From contig NZ_OEQK01000008.1 of NCBI RefSeq assembly GCF_900240405.1, forward strand, positions 124,001 through 188,000: a stretch of DNA of 64,000 nucleotides. The letters are read 5' to 3'. Position numbers and translations under genes: made by a program. Shown here one piece after another: positions 62,089-64,000 of this stretch. The DNA comes from Salirhabdus sp. Marseille-P4669 (lineage in GTDB: Bacteria; Bacillota; Bacilli; Bacillales; Alkalibacillaceae). The notes beneath the pieces were generated by a model. It was not told the origin of the DNA and ran no database searches. It was given only the letters and a program-made list of their open reading frames with translations. The first letter of the stretch is position 1; every line of letters begins with the position of its first letter.

Positions 62089-63979
62089 CGTAACAACCTC
62101 TTAGTCGGTCAGCCCAATGGTTTGCTTTCTGTTCATCATCAAACCAATACTCGAATAGCTGTGGAATAATTTCATATTCGATTACTTCCTCTACACGATT
62201 TGCAGTATTTACTTTATAAGCATCACCTACAAAGTAGCTATGCCCAATTTGAAAGCCTGTCCCAAGCTCTTCAACAATTTGAATATTTAAGTTTTGAATT
62301 TCATCAATGATACGATTTAAAGCTTCTGGATTGTTTAATTCTTTTACATACGACTTAAATGTCTCATTGTGGAACGCTGGTTTTATTTCAAAAAAAGAAA
62401 ACCTTCTTCTAAGAGCATAGTCTAATAAAGCTAAGCTTCTATCAGCCGTATTCATCATTCCAATAATGTATAAATTCGATGGCACAGAAAACTTATCATT
62501 AGAATAAAGTAGATTGATTTGCTCCCCTCGCTTATCCGCTTCGACAAGCATCATTAATTCCCCAAATATTTTACTCATATTCCCACGATTAATTTCATCA
62601 ATTATAAAGAAGTAGTCTCGCTCAGGATCTCGTGCTGCTTTTCTAGCAAATTTCACAAATGGACCTTGTTTCAGCTCAAATCCATCGCCTTCAGCTTTTG
62701 GACGGAACCCTTCAATGAAGTCCTCATAACTATAGCTTTGGTGGAACTGAACCATTTGAATACGCGTTTCATCTTTTTCTTCCATCATTACATACGCTAA
62801 ACGTTTGGCAATAAACGTTTTACCTACTCCTGGTGCACCTTTCAAAATAAGATTCTTCTTATTTTCAAGTAGAGAAATTAGACGTATAAGCTCCTTCTTC
62901 TCAATAAAAACATCCGAAAGAAAATCATCCATCGTAAAGGATTCGTTTTCTTGTACTGTAGGTTTAGATTCAATAAAACGAATATAGTAGTCAATGGAAC
63001 TAGCCGATACGCCTTTATACCTCTTGTATGTTTCAGCAGATTTAACAACATCTTTAAACCGTTTTAATTGCTCAATATCTGTTTCACCAAAAATTAGGGC
63101 ATCAAAATGGCTCTCCATATCCTTTAACGCATTTACTTTTTGCGTAACTGTTTTATCATTCAAACTAACTCCTGTATCGGTAACTTGATTGGATAACCAG
63201 TTTCGAAATTCATTTACTTCAGCATTTTTTTGATCAATAAAATCTTCATTCATTACTTGATCAATTTCTTTTATAAAACTTGGATAGGGATTTAGACATG
63301 TTAACGTTTTTTGAGCAAAAGTCTGATGTAGTTCCCACTTTCCAGCTTGAAGCCAATCTACTTTTCTTCTATGTTTATACTCTGATGCTTCATCATCGAA
63401 GTAATAATCTCCCGTAACAACTCCGCGTGCTAGGATTTTCTTAATTCCTTCTTTCACATATACTACGTCCCCAGTTTGAATTTCACGATAGAAATCCCAC
63501 ACAGCCTTTGTATCATTGACTGGGCGCACCCCATCCGCTCTTTGCTCAGCTATTTTTCGTTCGACTGCTTCCTTTGAATCATAGTGTTTTAAATCCCCTA
63601 AATAGTCCCAACCAAGCGCTATCATACTTTCTGCGTGGAACTGATCCCATAATCTCGATGATTCACCTGGTGAAATTACCCAATAATTAATACTGCTATC
63701 AATTTCATCTTCATGATTTGCAATTTTTTTCTCTTTTTTAGGATAAGTTAGTGTAGGATTTTCATCATAATATAAGAAAATTAAATATGAACGCATTAAA
63801 ACGCCCCAGTCAGGTATCCCACCTATATTATCAGGCTTACTTCTTACACCGCGATTATATTCTTCTTCCGCATATTTTTTCCGAAAATGAATTCTAGTCG
63901 CACCAAATTTTTCTGGATATCTAGGAGTACTTTTACCCGTTATTAATCTCTCAATAGCTTCATCACTTTGTTCTGTCAT
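62075..63979 (-). CDS. mcrB: McrB GTPase subunit with an EVE-like DNA-binding domain, probably 5' truncated
   Basis: The C-terminal AAA+ domain shows Walker A GAPGVGKT at 381-388, Walker B FFIIDEINRGN near 458-467, the McrB-specific MNTADRS at 509-515 and RRR near 524-526. Residues 97-220 (SINYWVISPGESSRLWDQF; GWDYLGDL; GDVVYVKEG) look like an EVE domain, a reader of modified bases. The frame stays open upstream to the window end and ATG 63979 has no ribosome site, so the true start probably lies outside. It overlaps mcrC by 14 bases. GTP-driven translocation feeds the McrC nuclease. Confidence 0.9.
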   Translation of the reverse strand: MTEQSDEAIERLITGKSTPRYPEKFGATRIHFRKKYAEEEYNRGVRSKPDNIGGIPDWGVLMRSYLIFLYYDENPTLTYPKKEKKIANHEDEIDSSINYWVISPGESSRLWDQFHAESMIALGWDYLGDLKHYDSKEAVERKIAEQRADGVRPVNDTKAVWDFYREIQTGDVVYVKEGIKKILARGVVTGDYYFDDEASEYKHRRKVDWLQAGKWELHQTFAQKTLTCLNPYPSFIKEIDQVMNEDFIDQKNAEVNEFRNWLSNQVTDTGVSLNDKTVTQKVNALKDMESHFDALIFGETDIEQLKRFKDVVKSAETYKRYKGVSASSIDYYIRFIESKPTVQENESFTMDDFLSDVFIEKKELIRLISLLENKKNLILKGAPGVGKTFIAKRLAYVMMEEKDETRIQMVQFHQSYSYEDFIEGFRPKAEGDGFELKQGPFVKFARKAARDPERDYFFIIDEINRGNMSKIFGELMMLVEADKRGEQINLLYSNDKFSVPSNLYIIGMMNTADRSLALLDYALRRRFSFFEIKPAFHNETFKSYVKELNNPEALNRIIDEIQNLNIQIVEELGTGFQIGHSYFVGDAYKVNTANRVEEVIEYEIIPQLFEYWFDDEQKANHWADRLRGCYDGEK

Positions 63980-64000
63980 TTGTTGATATATATTTTTAAA

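Noticed and set aside
1-64000. rRNA, tRNA and prophage genes
   Set aside because: Reading through the window I found no rRNA segments, no convincing tRNA (no TTCRANY arm with matching acceptor) and no phage structural or integrase genes.

Overview
This is a low-GC Bacillota chromosome segment from an endospore-forming Bacillaceae. The evidence is a tricistronic gerA-type germinant receptor operon, a small gene behind a sigma-G-like promoter, xpaC-yaaN, a class III fructose-bisphosphatase, a 555-residue RNase J, guanine riboswitches and strong AGGAGG ribosome binding sites. The mix of genes suggests the Oceanobacillus/Virgibacillus/Ornithinibacillus neighbourhood, but that placement is an inference.

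Layout. 1-9.6 kb: 3' end of a DNA alkylation repair gene, a serine hydrolase, a decayed IS1595-type transposase, a two-domain VOC protein, an MMPL exporter with a YhgE-like partner and a divergent TetR regulator, UV endonuclease uvsE and a ferritin-like remnant. 9.6-18.8 kb: a two-gene osmoprotectant-type ABC importer, an ECF sigma/anti-sigma pair, small metabolic genes, a TauE exporter, a lipoprotein, and a duplicated-domain membrane protein followed by a frameshifted gene. 18.8-27.9 kb: fbp, a proline iminopeptidase-like hydrolase, a lipoprotein/lipase-like/small-protein operon, and xpaC-yaaN. 27.9-33.9 kb: a purine locus in which two near-duplicate guanine riboswitches precede a permease-Rieske oxygenase unit and a BMP-type binding lipoprotein, with guanine deaminase next door. 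33.9-44 kb: rnj, DinB, TetR, a 42-nt degenerate repeat array in front of a DsbA-like gene, an XRE gene with an amber-interrupted membrane gene, small enzymes, a sigma-G-like promoter with two tiny spore-type genes, and a CAP-domain protein. 44-48.1 kb: gerA-gerB-gerC plus a 45-codon gene; gerB is split into two frames. 48.1-57.4 kb: TetR/hydrolase, a WYL regulator with two divergent ligand-binding-like proteins, a cystine-type ABC importer (tcyABC-like), an NhaC antiporter and a DUF5067-like lipoprotein. 57.7-64 kb: an XRE/membrane/ABC operon, a 2'-5' RNA ligase-like protein, an IS1595 N-terminal remnant, and mcrC-mcrB, with an EVE-like domain in McrB and its 5' end running off the window.

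Most operons close with a clear hairpin terminator. The most interesting items are the lipase-like/lipoprotein/small-protein operon (it recalls type VII lipase toxin-immunity loci), the riboswitch-controlled purine permease plus Rieske oxygenase, the 42-nt array, the divergent efflux/regulator pair whose natural start codons both appear to be non-canonical, and several genes broken by a single lesion (gerB, the DUF3169-like gene, the gene at 18231, and a Nudix gene).
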